Assembly (NCBI RefSeq): GCF_018413465.1
Contig: NZ_JAHCDK010000003.1
Span: 186,001 to 250,000, forward strand
DNA length: 64,000 bases
From: Flavobacterium sp. CYK-55
GTDB taxonomy: Bacteria > Bacteroidota > Bacteroidia > Flavobacteriales > Flavobacteriaceae
Direction of reading: 5' to 3'
Shown: piece after piece, positions 17,357-26,269 of the stretch
How the letters are laid out: every line of letters begins with the position of its first letter
Position numbering within the stretch: position 1 is the stretch's first letter
Program-made: the position numbers and the translations under genes
The notes under the pieces: generated by a model
What the model was told of the DNA's origin: nothing
The model's database searches: none
Seen by the model: the letters and a program-made list of their open reading frames with translations, nothing else

Positions 17357-17386
17357 CAAAGTTAATACAAATCAGGCTTTGCCAAA
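17357..17386 (-). promoter_or_regulatory. Promoter of smpB (TTTG-18-TAACTTTG)
   Basis: On the minus strand a -33 TTTG (17386-17383), an 18-nt spacer and a -7 TAACTTTG (17364-17357) match the Bacteroidota sigma consensus well. The -7 ends 7 nt before the ATG. Confidence 0.65.
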
Positions 17387-17500
17387 ATGCCCGGCGGTAA
17401 ATTGTTGTTAAATAAATAGTGAATAAACTAGTTTGTGATGATTGTTTTAGATGAAATATTTGAGTACATTCGTTTTCAACCTTCAATAAAACAATGACTT

Positions 17501-19012
17501 ATGATGAAAAAACTAGCTCAATTCAGTTTGATTCTGGCCTTTGCGGTGGCTTGTTCTGACCACAACTCAGAATCAGAAATTTCAATTCCTTCGGCACAAA
17601 AAGAGCCATTAACTACCGCCCAAATCAATGCTGAAATTGATAAGAAAACCATGATTGGTGAAGATTTCAGATGGAAAACAGCTTCTTCTCATATGCTTTG
17701 GAGCGCTATCACACAAGGCAACTTTATAGTCAGTATTGGCTTCGGGAACAATGCTGCTGATTTTGACCGAAGCAAATCAGCCAATCAGGCCAGAATTCAA
17801 GACGAATTACTGCAAACGATTGTTCAATATGAAAATCAGCCGATAGACAAAGTTTTGGTTTCGGCTGATCGATATCTAACCCAACTGAATGTAATCATCC
17901 ACAACCAAGAAACCATTATTGCTTTGCGTAAAAGCCCATTTATCCGATATATGGAACCCGCAGATTATCGCTATGTGGCTTTAAAAAACAACGCCAATCG
18001 CTCGGCAGCTGCGAGTTCATCTGGTTCGTCAGGTTGTGGATTTGATTCGGTGGCTTTGAGTTCTGCCGATTATACCACGGTAACACCTAATGCCAAAGCT
18101 CCGTGGACTTTTTATCAGCATCAAATTCCCACAGCATGGAATTATAGCTCCGGTCGTGGCGTAACCATTGGCGTTGTGGATACTGGTGTTTCTCCGAATC
18201 AGACTTTGCTCGGAACTAATTTTAACAACGGTGATTCTGCCGGACGAACCATTCAAAAATTTGGGGTTTATGTAGATTCTATTTGGCCTTGGAGTACTAC
18301 TACTGATGGGCCGAATGATCAATGTGGCCATGGAACGAGTATGGCTTCGGTAGCAGCAGCTCCGAGAAATAATCGAGGCATGCCGGTAGGGGTTGCTTAC
18401 AATGCCAATTTGGTCACCTATAGAGCTGCTTCGAATGTAGTTTTAGATGGTTATCAAGAACAAGAAGGCGTGAAAAAAGCTTTTACTGCTTTAGGCAACA
18501 ATAGCAGTGTAAAAATTATATCCATGTCAATGGGTTATGTTTTTTCAGTAGGAAAAATTGAAGATGCAATTAAATATGCCTACAGCAAAGGAAAGTTGAT
18601 TTTTTGCGCAGCGGGAACTTCAACGAGTTTTACCACTTTTGTGGGGGTTATTTTTCCGGCTTGGATGCCTGAAACGGTTGCGGTAACGGGTGTTAAAGAA
18701 GGAGCTACGCCTCAAAAATGCGATGTTTGTCACAGTGGTAGTAAAGTTGATTTTACCGTGGTAATGCAACGCTCAGCTTCTGGCAATACCGTACCGGTAA
18801 ACAGTTATTACGACAATCAAACCAATTATGTGGGCGGATCATCAGTAGCAACCGCAACTACAGCCGGAATAGCCGCTTTGGTTTGGTCAAAAAACACCAC
18901 TTGGACGCGCGATCAGGTTTTGGCAAAAATGCGTCAGTCAGCAAGTTTTTATCCGAATAGAAATACTGAATTAGGCTACGGAAATATTAATGCAGCAGCG
19001 GCTGTTCAATAG
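17501..19012 (+). CDS. S8 family (subtilisin-like) serine protease, lipoprotein
   Basis: The 503-residue protein begins with a lipoprotein signal ending in the lipobox AVAC (Cys18), so it should be lipid-anchored. A propeptide-like region runs to about residue 200. The catalytic triad reads Asp227 in GVVDTGVS, His277 in QCGHGTSMASV and Ser448 in GGSSVATATTAG. The Ser motif lacks the usual Pro after the Ala (ATATTAG in place of ASPxxxG), an unusual but probably tolerated change. The substrate is unknown. It is monocistronic with a terminator at 19034. Confidence 0.92.
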   Translation: MMKKLAQFSLILAFAVACSDHNSESEISIPSAQKEPLTTAQINAEIDKKTMIGEDFRWKTASSHMLWSAITQGNFIVSIGFGNNAADFDRSKSANQARIQDELLQTIVQYENQPIDKVLVSADRYLTQLNVIIHNQETIIALRKSPFIRYMEPADYRYVALKNNANRSAAASSSGSSGCGFDSVALSSADYTTVTPNAKAPWTFYQHQIPTAWNYSSGRGVTIGVVDTGVSPNQTLLGTNFNNGDSAGRTIQKFGVYVDSIWPWSTTTDGPNDQCGHGTSMASVAAAPRNNRGMPVGVAYNANLVTYRAASNVVLDGYQEQEGVKKAFTALGNNSSVKIISMSMGYVFSVGKIEDAIKYAYSKGKLIFCAAGTSTSFTTFVGVIFPAWMPETVAVTGVKEGATPQKCDVCHSGSKVDFTVVMQRSASGNTVPVNSYYDNQTNYVGGSSVATATTAGIAALVWSKNTTWTRDQVLAKMRQSASFYPNRNTELGYGNINAAAAVQ

Positions 19013-19033
19013 TCAAAAAAATAATTAGCAATC

Positions 19034-19064
19034 AAGCCGTTGGTGAAAGCTAGCGGCTTTTTTA
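19034..19064 (+). terminator. Rho-independent terminator of the subtilase gene
   Basis: AAGCCG (19034-19039) pairs with CGGCTT (19054-19059), extended inward by TTGG/CTAG with wobble pairs, followed by a T-run that reaches the stop of the convergent GNAT gene. Confidence 0.75.
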
Positions 19065-19622
19065 TTTGCGAAAGTTTCGTTTTAAAAGCGAATAAATGAC
19101 GGTATCCCAAAACTTTCCTTCATACAATTCATTTTCAAGTATGTGCGCTTCTTTGACAAAGCCGTTTTTGATTAAAACTTTTTCAGAAGCATAATTTTCT
19201 GGATCAATGACCGCTTCAATAGAGTGTAGTTGCATCACTTCAAATCCATATGCTAAAACTGCATCAATGGCTTCAGTGGTGATGCCTTGACCATTGTATT
19301 CCGGCAAAATCATATAGCCAATTTCAGTTCTATGATTTTCGGGTTGCAATCTGTAATGTCCAATAATGCCAATAAGTTGTGGATTTCCTTTCAGTGTAAT
19401 AGCCCAATTAATCCCTTCATTGCTGTTGATTTTATCGTCAATCATCTTAAAATGTTCCAGAGCTTCATCAATATTGGTTACCAACGGACGAGGAATAAAC
19501 TTCATCGTTTCAGGGTTACTTCTCAAAGCGAATATCTGCTGAGCATCATCAGCAGTAACTCTTCTGAGCAATAAACGCGAGGTTTCTAAATTTGGAAAAG
19601 GACTAAAATTGAAGCTGAGCAT
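19062..19622 (-). CDS. GNAT family N-acetyltransferase (RimJ/RimL-like)
   Basis: The 186-residue protein has the GNAT layout: LETSRLLLRRVTADDA at the start, AITLKGNPQLIGIIGHYRL, the acetyl-CoA loop region EIGYMILPEYNGQGITTEAI and VIDPENYASEKVLIKNGF. It resembles enzymes acetylating ribosomal protein N-termini or small amines; the substrate is not readable. It is a single gene, convergent with the subtilase. Confidence 0.88.
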   Translation of the reverse strand: MLSFNFSPFPNLETSRLLLRRVTADDAQQIFALRSNPETMKFIPRPLVTNIDEALEHFKMIDDKINSNEGINWAITLKGNPQLIGIIGHYRLQPENHRTEIGYMILPEYNGQGITTEAIDAVLAYGFEVMQLHSIEAVIDPENYASEKVLIKNGFVKEAHILENELYEGKFWDTVIYSLLKRNFRK

Positions 19623-19789
19623 AAGTTTGTTTTTAATCGTTCAATGTTATGAAAAATTTATGAGGTAGGGTATATGAAAAATTTGCTGTTAACGTTATAC
19701 ATCGATAAATCAACAAAAGAAAAGGGTTTGTAAGATTTTTTTACTACATTCACAATCCCTAATCTATTACTAACCAAAAAAATACTGTT

Positions 19790-20071
19790 ATGGCAACATC
19801 ATTTGAAAACATTGCAAAAGAGCAAATTCACTCGTTGAAATTTCCGCACACAGACGTTCTTGACAATCCGCAAGCCATCAGTCAGCGAAAGGTTGATTTA
19901 CAACGCGCCTTGGCTTTGGGCAATTTAGAGCATTCAAAAATTAAGATTTTCTTTGAAGACAATCAATCCAAAAAAATGGTAGAAACCACGGTTTGGGCGT
20001 TAACTGATGAGCAAGTTGTACTCAAGCAAGGCGCCGGAATTCCCATCAACAGAATATATTTCGCAGCATAA
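19790..20071 (+). CDS. Small conserved hypothetical protein
   Basis: The 93-residue soluble protein has no signal peptide or membrane segment. It is hydrophilic with a helical N-terminal half (KVDLQRALALGNLEHSK) and a beta-rich end (KMVETTVWALTDEQVVLKQ) that looks like a small SH3-like or barrel fold. I do not recognise a named domain. It is flanked by its own terminator and the preceding gene is divergent, so it is a stand-alone unit. Compact coding use and a well-placed ATG and terminator support it as real. Confidence 0.8.
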   Translation: MATSFENIAKEQIHSLKFPHTDVLDNPQAISQRKVDLQRALALGNLEHSKIKIFFEDNQSKKMVETTVWALTDEQVVLKQGAGIPINRIYFAA

Positions 20072-20092
20072 TTTAAAAGGTTTTTAATTTTC

Positions 20093-20127
20093 AAAACATC
20101 GGTTCAAAAAGCCGGTGTTTTTTTTGT
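20093..20127 (+). terminator. Rho-independent terminator of the 93-residue protein gene
   Basis: AACATCGG (20095-20102) pairs with CCGGTGTT (20112-20119) with one G-T pair, followed by eight T. Confidence 0.8.
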
Positions 20128-20157
20128 TTATATATCAGCTCTTTAGCGCATATCTGC

Positions 20158-20165
20158 TATCTTTG
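20158..20165 (+). promoter_or_regulatory. -7 promoter element (TATCTTTG) that decides the HD-gene start
   Basis: TATCTTTG is a perfect TAnnTTTG match. It overlaps an upstream in-frame GTG at 20165, so that codon cannot lie in the mRNA; the next GTG, at 20186, is the likely start. Confidence 0.6.
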
Positions 20166-20185
20166 TGGGCCAAAATAAAATCAGC

Positions 20186-21421
20186 GTGAGCCAACTCAAC
20201 AAACTCAAAATACTCAACGACCCAATTTACGGTTTTATCACGATTCCTAATCCGTTGTTGTATGATTTAATTCAACATCCTTATTTTCAGCGATTGCGCA
20301 GAATATCTCAAATGGGATTATCGTATTTGGTTTATCCCGGAGCACACCACACGCGCTTTCATCATGCTTTAGGTTGTATGCATATGATGCAAAAAGCCAT
20401 TGAAGTTCTTCGTTTTAAGCAAGTTGATATCAGTAAAGATGAAGAAAACGCTTTGTTGATAGCCATTTTATTGCACGATATTGGTCACGGACCTTTTTCA
20501 CACGCGATGGAACACAGCATTGTTGAAAATGTGAGTCATGAGCAATTGTCTTTGTTGTTTATGGATGAACTCAATCGTGAATTCAACGGACAATTGTCGC
20601 TAGCGATTCAGGTTTTTAAAGGAGAATATCATCGAAAATTCATGCTTCAATTAATTTCGAGCCAACTTGATATGGATCGAATGGATTACCTCAAACGCGA
20701 TAGTTTTTACACCGGAGTGGCTGAAGGAAATATCAATTCAGACCGACTCATTCAAATGCTCAATGTAGTGGATGATGTTTTGGTCATGGAAGAAAAGGGA
20801 ATCTATTCTATCGAGAAGTTTTTGATGGCCAGAAGACTGATGTATTGGCAAGCTTATTTGCACAAAACCAGCTTGGTAGCAGAACTAATTTTAACCAAAA
20901 TTTTAAAAAGAGCTAAAGAACTTTCTCTCAAAGGCACTGTGCTCAAATCGAGCGATGCTCTGGCTTTTTTCATGAATCATAAAATTGAATTAACGCATTT
21001 TGACCGCGATGTTTTGCATCAATTTGCAGAGTTAGATGATTTTGACATCATGAGTGCCCTCAAAGCATGGCAATACCACGATGATTTTATTTTGAGTAGC
21101 TTATCTAAAATGATTATTCATCGTGATTTACTCAAAATAAAGCTCAGCAGCGATAAGTTTGACCCTGCATTTATTGAGGATTTAAACAGACGATTTACAC
21201 AAGAAAACAAGCGCTCAGCACAAGAGGCTCAGTACTTTATTTTTAAGGGGAAAATCAAAAATCAAGCTTATAATAAATCAGCCGAACCGATTAGAATTCT
21301 TAAAAAAGACAAAACTATTGAAGATGTTGTTGAAGCCTCAGATCAACTCAATTTAAAAGCGCTCTCAAAACCAGTCACCAAATATTACGTCTGCTATCCG
21401 AAACAACTCGTCGAAAATTAA
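20186..21421 (+). CDS. HD domain phosphohydrolase (dGTPase/SAMHD1-like)
   Basis: The 411-residue protein carries the HD metal-binding signature: H in RFHHALGCMHMM, HD in LLHDIGHGPFSHAMEH, and the later conserved Asp in SSQLDMDRMDYLKRD. This is the arrangement of dNTP triphosphohydrolase-like HD proteins, so it probably hydrolyses a nucleoside phosphate; the natural substrate is unknown. The start is the GTG at 20186 (MSQLNKLKILNDPIYG), chosen because the promoter -7 box covers the earlier GTG. It precedes the lpx operon by 96 nt with a separate promoter. Confidence 0.9.
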   Translation: MSQLNKLKILNDPIYGFITIPNPLLYDLIQHPYFQRLRRISQMGLSYLVYPGAHHTRFHHALGCMHMMQKAIEVLRFKQVDISKDEENALLIAILLHDIGHGPFSHAMEHSIVENVSHEQLSLLFMDELNREFNGQLSLAIQVFKGEYHRKFMLQLISSQLDMDRMDYLKRDSFYTGVAEGNINSDRLIQMLNVVDDVLVMEEKGIYSIEKFLMARRLMYWQAYLHKTSLVAELILTKILKRAKELSLKGTVLKSSDALAFFMNHKIELTHFDRDVLHQFAELDDFDIMSALKAWQYHDDFILSSLSKMIIHRDLLKIKLSSDKFDPAFIEDLNRRFTQENKRSAQEAQYFIFKGKIKNQAYNKSAEPIRILKKDKTIEDVVEASDQLNLKALSKPVTKYYVCYPKQLVEN

Positions 21422-21441
21422 CAAACAAAAGCGATTTTTTA

Positions 21442-21449
21442 TATTTTTG
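21442..21449 (+). promoter_or_regulatory. -7 promoter element (TATTTTTG) for the lpxD-led operon
   Basis: TATTTTTG matches the consensus and lies 68 nt before the lpxD ATG. Confidence 0.55.
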
Positions 21450-21517
21450 TCCGTCCAAAGCCAATTGTTTTAAAATAACAAAAATTCTGAACTAAGGCCA
21501 CACGCAGAAGACCGCAG

Positions 21518-22543
21518 ATGAAATTTACAGCAGAGCAAATAGCAGGCATCCTTGAGGGTGAAGTAGTAGGGAATCCTCTTGCCGAAGTATCTACCTTATC
21601 AAAAATTGAAGAAGGTACTGAAGGTTCACTTACATTTTTGGCCAACCCAAAATACGAAGCACACATTTATACCACTCAGGCTACCATAACTATTGTCAAT
21701 CATACTTTTGTACCTGAATCGCCGTTAAACACAACCATGATTAAAGTGGCAGATGCTTATCTGGCTTTTACCAAATTGCTTACCTACTACGATCAGGCTA
21801 TGAAAGCCAGTAAAGTGGGAATTGAAGAGCAAACGGTTATTTCTAAATCAGCTACTTACGGTGAAAATCTATACTTAGGGAGTTTTAGTTATGTGGGCGA
21901 GCGCGTTGTATTGGGCAGCGATGTTAAGATTTATCCCAATTCATTTATTGGCGACAATGTAAAAATAGGCAACAATGTTACTGTTTTTGCCGGTGCTAAA
22001 ATATATTCTGACACTGTAATTGGCAACAATTGTGTGATTCATTCAGGTGCCATTATTGGTGCAGATGGATTCGGTTTTGCGCCCAATGCTGATGGTTCAT
22101 ACACCAAAGTTCCGCAAATTGGCAATGTTGTTTTGGAAGACGATGTAGAAATTGGAGCTTCTACAACTATTGACCGAGCTACAATGGGGTCAACGGTTAT
22201 TCGCAAAGGCGTAAAACTTGACAATCAAATACAGATTGCACACAATGTTGAAATAGGCGAGAACACGGTAATTGCCGCACAAACTGGAGTCGCGGGTTCG
22301 ACCAAAATTGGCAAAAATTGCATTATTGGCGGCCAAGTTGGTTTTGCCGGACATTTAACTATTGGTAATAATGTTCGCATTCAAGCTCAGTCAGGTATAG
22401 GAAAAAACATCAAAGACAATGAAGTTCTACAAGGAAGTCCATCGTTTAATTATGGTGATTACAACAAATCTTATGTTCATTTCCGCAATTTGCCTAAAAT
22501 TGTCAACGAGCTCAACGATCTTAAAAAGAAATTAGAATCTTAA
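21518..22543 (+). CDS. lpxD: UDP-3-O-acylglucosamine N-acyltransferase
   Basis: LpxD adds the second 3-hydroxyacyl chain to the lipid A precursor. The 341-residue protein has the N-terminal uridine-binding domain ([20 protein letters not shown]) and then a left-handed beta-helix of hexapeptide repeats such as [14 protein letters not shown] and [15 protein letters not shown]. The catalytic His is in [12 protein letters not shown], and the C-terminal helix is [16 protein letters not shown]. It is the first gene of a lipid A operon and 12 nt before lpxC-fabZ. Confidence 0.95.
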   Translation: MKFTAEQIAGILEGEVVGNPLAEVSTLSKIEEGTEGSLTFLANPKYEAHIYTTQATITIVNHTFVPESPLNTTMIKVADAYLAFTKLLTYYDQAMKASKVGIEEQTVISKSATYGENLYLGSFSYVGERVVLGSDVKIYPNSFIGDNVKIGNNVTVFAGAKIYSDTVIGNNCVIHSGAIIGADGFGFAPNADGSYTKVPQIGNVVLEDDVEIGASTTIDRATMGSTVIRKGVKLDNQIQIAHNVEIGENTVIAAQTGVAGSTKIGKNCIIGGQVGFAGHLTIGNNVRIQAQSGIGKNIKDNEVLQGSPSFNYGDYNKSYVHFRNLPKIVNELNDLKKKLES

Positions 22544-22555
22544 ATAAAAGTTACA

Positions 22556-23944
22556 ATGGTTAAACAAAAAACCATCCAAAATGAAGTTTCGCTGGTAGGC
22601 GTTGGTTTGCACACCGGAAAAGAAGTCAAAATGACTTTCAAACCAGCACCTGAAAACAATGGTTACACTTTTGTGCGTGTAGATTTAGAAGGCTCACCCA
22701 TTATTGAAGCCGATGCCAATTATGTTGTGAATACCCAACGCGGAACCAACCTTGAAAAATTAGGTGTAAAAATACAAACTTCAGAGCATGTTTTGGCTGC
22801 TTTTGTGGGTTGTGATGTTGATAATGTAATCATCGAATTAGATGCTTCTGAACCGCCGATCATGGATGGTTCATCAAAATTTTTCGTAGAGGCCATTGAA
22901 AAGGCGGGTATTGTTGAACAAGACGCCGAACGAAAAGTATATGTAGTTAAAGAAATTATTTCATACACAGATGAAGCCACCGGCAGCGAAATTCTCGTGA
23001 TGCCGAGTGATGATTATCAAGTAACCACGATGGTTGATTTTGGTACCAAAGTTTTGGGAACACAAAACGCAACGCTCAAAACCATGAGCGATTTCAAAAC
23101 CGAAATTGCCGATGCAAGAACCTTTAGCTTTTTGCACGAGCTTGAAACTTTGCTCGATGGCGGTCTCATCAAAGGCGGCGATTTAAACAACGCCATTGTT
23201 TATGTTGATAAAGAGATTTCAGAAAAAACCATGAACAACCTCAAGAAGGCTTTTGGTAAAGATGAAATCGCCGTAAAACCCAACGGTATTCTGGACAACT
23301 TGACTTTGCATTACCCAAATGAGGCGGCTCGTCATAAATTGCTGGATGTGATTGGTGATTTGGCTTTAATAGGCACACGTATTCAAGGTAAAGTCATTGC
23401 CAACAAACCAGGGCATTTTGTGAATACTCAGTTTGCCAAAAAGCTCTCAAAAATGATCAAAATTGAGCAGCGCAATCAGGTTCCAACTTATGATTTAAAC
23501 AAAGAACCACTCATGGACATCCATGAAATCATGCGTTTGTTGCCACACCGTCCGCCATTTTTGTTTGTAGACAGAATCATTGAAATGTCTGATTCTCATG
23601 TAGTAGGTATGAAAAACGTTACGATGAATGAAACGTTTTTCGTCGGACACTTTCCGGGCGCACCGGTTATGCCGGGTGTTATCATTGTTGAAGCCATGGC
23701 ACAAACCGGAGGAATCTTAATTCTAAGTTCGGTTCCTGACCCAGAAAACTACTTGACTTTCTTTATGAAGATTGACAATGTAAAATTCAAGCAAAAAGTT
23801 TTACCGGGCGATACGCTTATTTTCAAATGCGATTTGATCAGTCCGATTCGTCGCGGTATTTGTCATATGCAAGCCAATGCTTACGCCAACGGACGTTTGG
23901 TTGCTGAAGCCGAACTTATGGCCCAAATCTCAAAAAAACAATAA
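22556..23944 (+). CDS. lpxC-fabZ: Bifunctional UDP-3-O-acyl-N-acetylglucosamine deacetylase / 3-hydroxyacyl-ACP dehydratase
   Basis: The 462-residue fusion is characteristic of Bacteroidota. Residues 1 to about 305 are LpxC, the zinc deacetylase committing flux to lipid A: GVGLHTGKEVKMTF, the ligand His in TSEHVLAAFVGCDVDN, and HKLLDVIGDLALIG. Residues of about 320-462 are FabZ: IMRLLPHRPPFLFVDRI with the catalytic His and FVGHFPGAPVMPGVIIVEAMAQ with the catalytic acidic region. The fusion couples lipid A synthesis and fatty acid elongation, which draw on the same 3-hydroxyacyl-ACP pool. lpxA starts 1 nt after the stop. Confidence 0.97.
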   Translation: MVKQKTIQNEVSLVGVGLHTGKEVKMTFKPAPENNGYTFVRVDLEGSPIIEADANYVVNTQRGTNLEKLGVKIQTSEHVLAAFVGCDVDNVIIELDASEPPIMDGSSKFFVEAIEKAGIVEQDAERKVYVVKEIISYTDEATGSEILVMPSDDYQVTTMVDFGTKVLGTQNATLKTMSDFKTEIADARTFSFLHELETLLDGGLIKGGDLNNAIVYVDKEISEKTMNNLKKAFGKDEIAVKPNGILDNLTLHYPNEAARHKLLDVIGDLALIGTRIQGKVIANKPGHFVNTQFAKKLSKMIKIEQRNQVPTYDLNKEPLMDIHEIMRLLPHRPPFLFVDRIIEMSDSHVVGMKNVTMNETFFVGHFPGAPVMPGVIIVEAMAQTGGILILSSVPDPENYLTFFMKIDNVKFKQKVLPGDTLIFKCDLISPIRRGICHMQANAYANGRLVAEAELMAQISKKQ

Positions 23945-23945
23945 A

Positions 23946-24731
23946 ATGAATCAACCATTAGCATATGTTCATCCGGGCGCAAAAATTGCCAAAAATGTAG
24001 TTATTGAGCCGTTTACAACCATTCACAACAACGTCGTTATCGGCGAAGGAACTTGGATTGGTTCAAACGTGACCATCATGGAAGGCGCACGTATCGGTAA
24101 GAATTGTAATATTTTTCCGGGTGCCGTTATTTCAGCAGTTCCGCAGGATTTAAAGTTTGGTGGAGAAGATTCGCTTGCCGTCATTGGTGATAATTGTACC
24201 ATTCGTGAATTTGTAACCATCAACCGCGGAACTGTCGCTTCAGGCAAAACCGTTATTGGCAACAACTGTCTGATTATGGCCACGGCACACATAGCGCACG
24301 ATTGCGAAATTGGCGATAATGCTATTATTGTCAACGGAGTAGCTTTGGCCGGTCACGTTATCATCGGGAATCATGCGGTAATTGGTGGTTTGGCAGCGGT
24401 GCATCAATTCATTCACATTGGTGATCACGCGATGATTTCTGGCGGATCATTAGTCCGTAAAGATGTTCCTCCGTTCACCAAAGCGGCCAAAGAACCGCTT
24501 TCATATGTAGGAATCAATTCAGTAGGTTTGCGCCGTCGCGGATTCAGTACTGATAAAATCCGTGAAATTCAAGATATTTACAGAATTCTATATCAAAAAA
24601 ATTACAATACTTCTCAAGCTTTGAGCATTATTGAAGCTGAAATGGAAGCCACACCTGAACGCGATGAAATTCTTGATTTTATCCGAAATTCATCCCGCGG
24701 AATCATGAAAGGTTATACCGGTAGCATTTAA
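23946..24731 (+). CDS. lpxA: UDP-N-acetylglucosamine O-acyltransferase
   Basis: LpxA performs the first acylation of lipid A synthesis. The 261 residues start at the ATG giving MNQPLAYVHPGAKI, one base after the lpxC-fabZ stop; a longer frame upstream would overlap that gene by 69 nt. The left-handed beta-helix has VPQDLKFGGEDS, TIREFVTINRGT and the catalytic His in MATAHIAHDCEIG. The C-terminal domain has GINSVGLRRRGFS. Its length and motifs are standard. Confidence 0.97.
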   Translation: MNQPLAYVHPGAKIAKNVVIEPFTTIHNNVVIGEGTWIGSNVTIMEGARIGKNCNIFPGAVISAVPQDLKFGGEDSLAVIGDNCTIREFVTINRGTVASGKTVIGNNCLIMATAHIAHDCEIGDNAIIVNGVALAGHVIIGNHAVIGGLAAVHQFIHIGDHAMISGGSLVRKDVPPFTKAAKEPLSYVGINSVGLRRRGFSTDKIREIQDIYRILYQKNYNTSQALSIIEAEMEATPERDEILDFIRNSSRGIMKGYTGSI

Positions 24732-24769
24732 AAATCAAATCAACAATAATCAATACAATATAATTTACA

Positions 24770-25333
24770 ATGGCATCTACATCAGATATTAAAAACGGAT
24801 TGTGCATTAAGTTCAACCACGACATTTACAAAATCATTGAATTTCTTCACGTAAAACCAGGGAAAGGTCCGGCTTTCGTAAGAACTAAACTCAAAAGTGT
24901 TACCAACGGAAAAGTAATTGACAACACCTTTTCGGCAGGTCATAAAATCGAAGAAATCCGCGTTGAAACCCACAAATTTCAATTTTTATATGCTGAAGGC
25001 GAAGAGTTTCACTTTATGAACACTGAAACTTTCGAGCAAATCTCATTGAACAAAAATGCTCTAGACGCGCCTGAATTCTTGAAAGAAGGAGACAATGTTT
25101 TGGTACAAATCAATACGGAAACTGATTTACCTTTATCGGTAGATATGCCTTCATCAGTGGTTCTTGAAATTACTTATGCCGAACCCGGTGTCAAAGGAAA
25201 CACAGCCACCAACGCCACCAAACAAGCCACTGTTGAAACCGGTGCTACAGTAAACGTTCCTTTGTTTATCAACGAAGGTGACAAAATCAAAATTGATACA
25301 GCAACAGGAAACTACATTGAACGCGTAAAATAA
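24770..25333 (+). CDS. efp: Elongation factor P
   Basis: EF-P relieves ribosome stalling at polyproline stretches. The 187-residue protein has the KOW-like N-terminal domain with the exposed loop KPGKGPAFVRTK, where Lys32 is the position modified in other species, and the OB domains ending in FINEGDKIKIDTATGNYIERVK. It sits within the lipid A operon, 38 nt after lpxA and 1 nt before the second lpxD-like gene. The reason for this order is unknown; I recall it being common in Flavobacteriia. Confidence 0.97.
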   Translation: MASTSDIKNGLCIKFNHDIYKIIEFLHVKPGKGPAFVRTKLKSVTNGKVIDNTFSAGHKIEEIRVETHKFQFLYAEGEEFHFMNTETFEQISLNKNALDAPEFLKEGDNVLVQINTETDLPLSVDMPSSVVLEITYAEPGVKGNTATNATKQATVETGATVNVPLFINEGDKIKIDTATGNYIERVK

Positions 25334-25334
25334 T

Positions 25335-26267
25335 ATGAAGTTTCCGAAAGTTCATTCACTCGAGCAAATTGCTTCACTTATAGGTTGTGAATATGTTGGT
25401 CCGGCCGATTTTTCGGTACACGGTATGAACGAAATTCACGTAGTTGAACCGGGCGACATTGTTTTTGTCGATCACCCGAAATACTACGACAAAGCCTTGC
25501 AATCGGCAGCAACCATCGTTTTAATCAACAAAAAAGTGGATTGCCCAGAAGGTAAAGCTTTGCTTATCTCAGATGATCCGTTTCGGGATTTCAATAAACT
25601 TACGCAACATTTCAAACCTTTTACACCCAGCGCTGCGAGCATATCAGCATCCGCAGAAATTGGTGAAGGAACCGTAATTCAGCCCAATACTTTTATCGGA
25701 AATCACGTTAAAATTGGTAAGAATTGTCAAATTCACGCCAATGTGGTGATTTATGACCATACTGTAATTGGTGACGATGTGATGATTCATGCCGGAACTG
25801 TTTTGGGGGCAGATGCTTTTTATTACAAAAAACGCCCGGAAGGTTTTGATCAATTGCTTTCTGGCGGACGCGTGGTAATTGAAGATAAAGTGGGTATTGG
25901 CGCTTTGTGCACGATTGACAGAGGTGTCACAGGCGATACAACCATTGGCGAAGGAAGCAAATTAGACAACCAAGTGCATGTAGGACACGATACCGTGATT
26001 GGTAAAAAATGTTTGATTGCTTCACAAACCGGAATCGCAGGATGTGTCATTATAGAAGACGAAGTAACGCTTTGGGGACAAGTGGGCACGACTAGTGGAA
26101 TCACTATCGGAAGCAAAGCCGTGATTATGGGGCAAACCGGCGTAACCAAATCGGTTGAAGGCGGAAAATCATACTTTGGAACCCCGATCGAAGAATCGCG
26201 TGAGAAACTCAAACAATTGGCCAACATCAAGAAAATACCAGATATAATCAATCAATTAAAATCATAA
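25335..26267 (+). CDS. LpxD-like UDP-3-O-acylglucosamine N-acyltransferase (second copy)
   Basis: This 310-residue protein has the same layout as lpxD but is clearly diverged. The N-terminal uridine-binding-like domain (MNEIHVVEPGDIVFVDHPKY) is followed by a left-handed beta-helix (IGKNCQIHANVVIY, MIHAGTVLGADAFYY). The position equivalent to the catalytic His is kept in NQVHVGHDTVIG. A role in acylating a different precursor or using a different acyl chain is an inference. It begins 1 nt after efp and ends 2 nt before the NTF2-like gene, so it is in the same operon. Confidence 0.88.
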   Translation: MKFPKVHSLEQIASLIGCEYVGPADFSVHGMNEIHVVEPGDIVFVDHPKYYDKALQSAATIVLINKKVDCPEGKALLISDDPFRDFNKLTQHFKPFTPSAASISASAEIGEGTVIQPNTFIGNHVKIGKNCQIHANVVIYDHTVIGDDVMIHAGTVLGADAFYYKKRPEGFDQLLSGGRVVIEDKVGIGALCTIDRGVTGDTTIGEGSKLDNQVHVGHDTVIGKKCLIASQTGIAGCVIIEDEVTLWGQVGTTSGITIGSKAVIMGQTGVTKSVEGGKSYFGTPIEESREKLKQLANIKKIPDIINQLKS

Positions 26268-26269
26268 CA

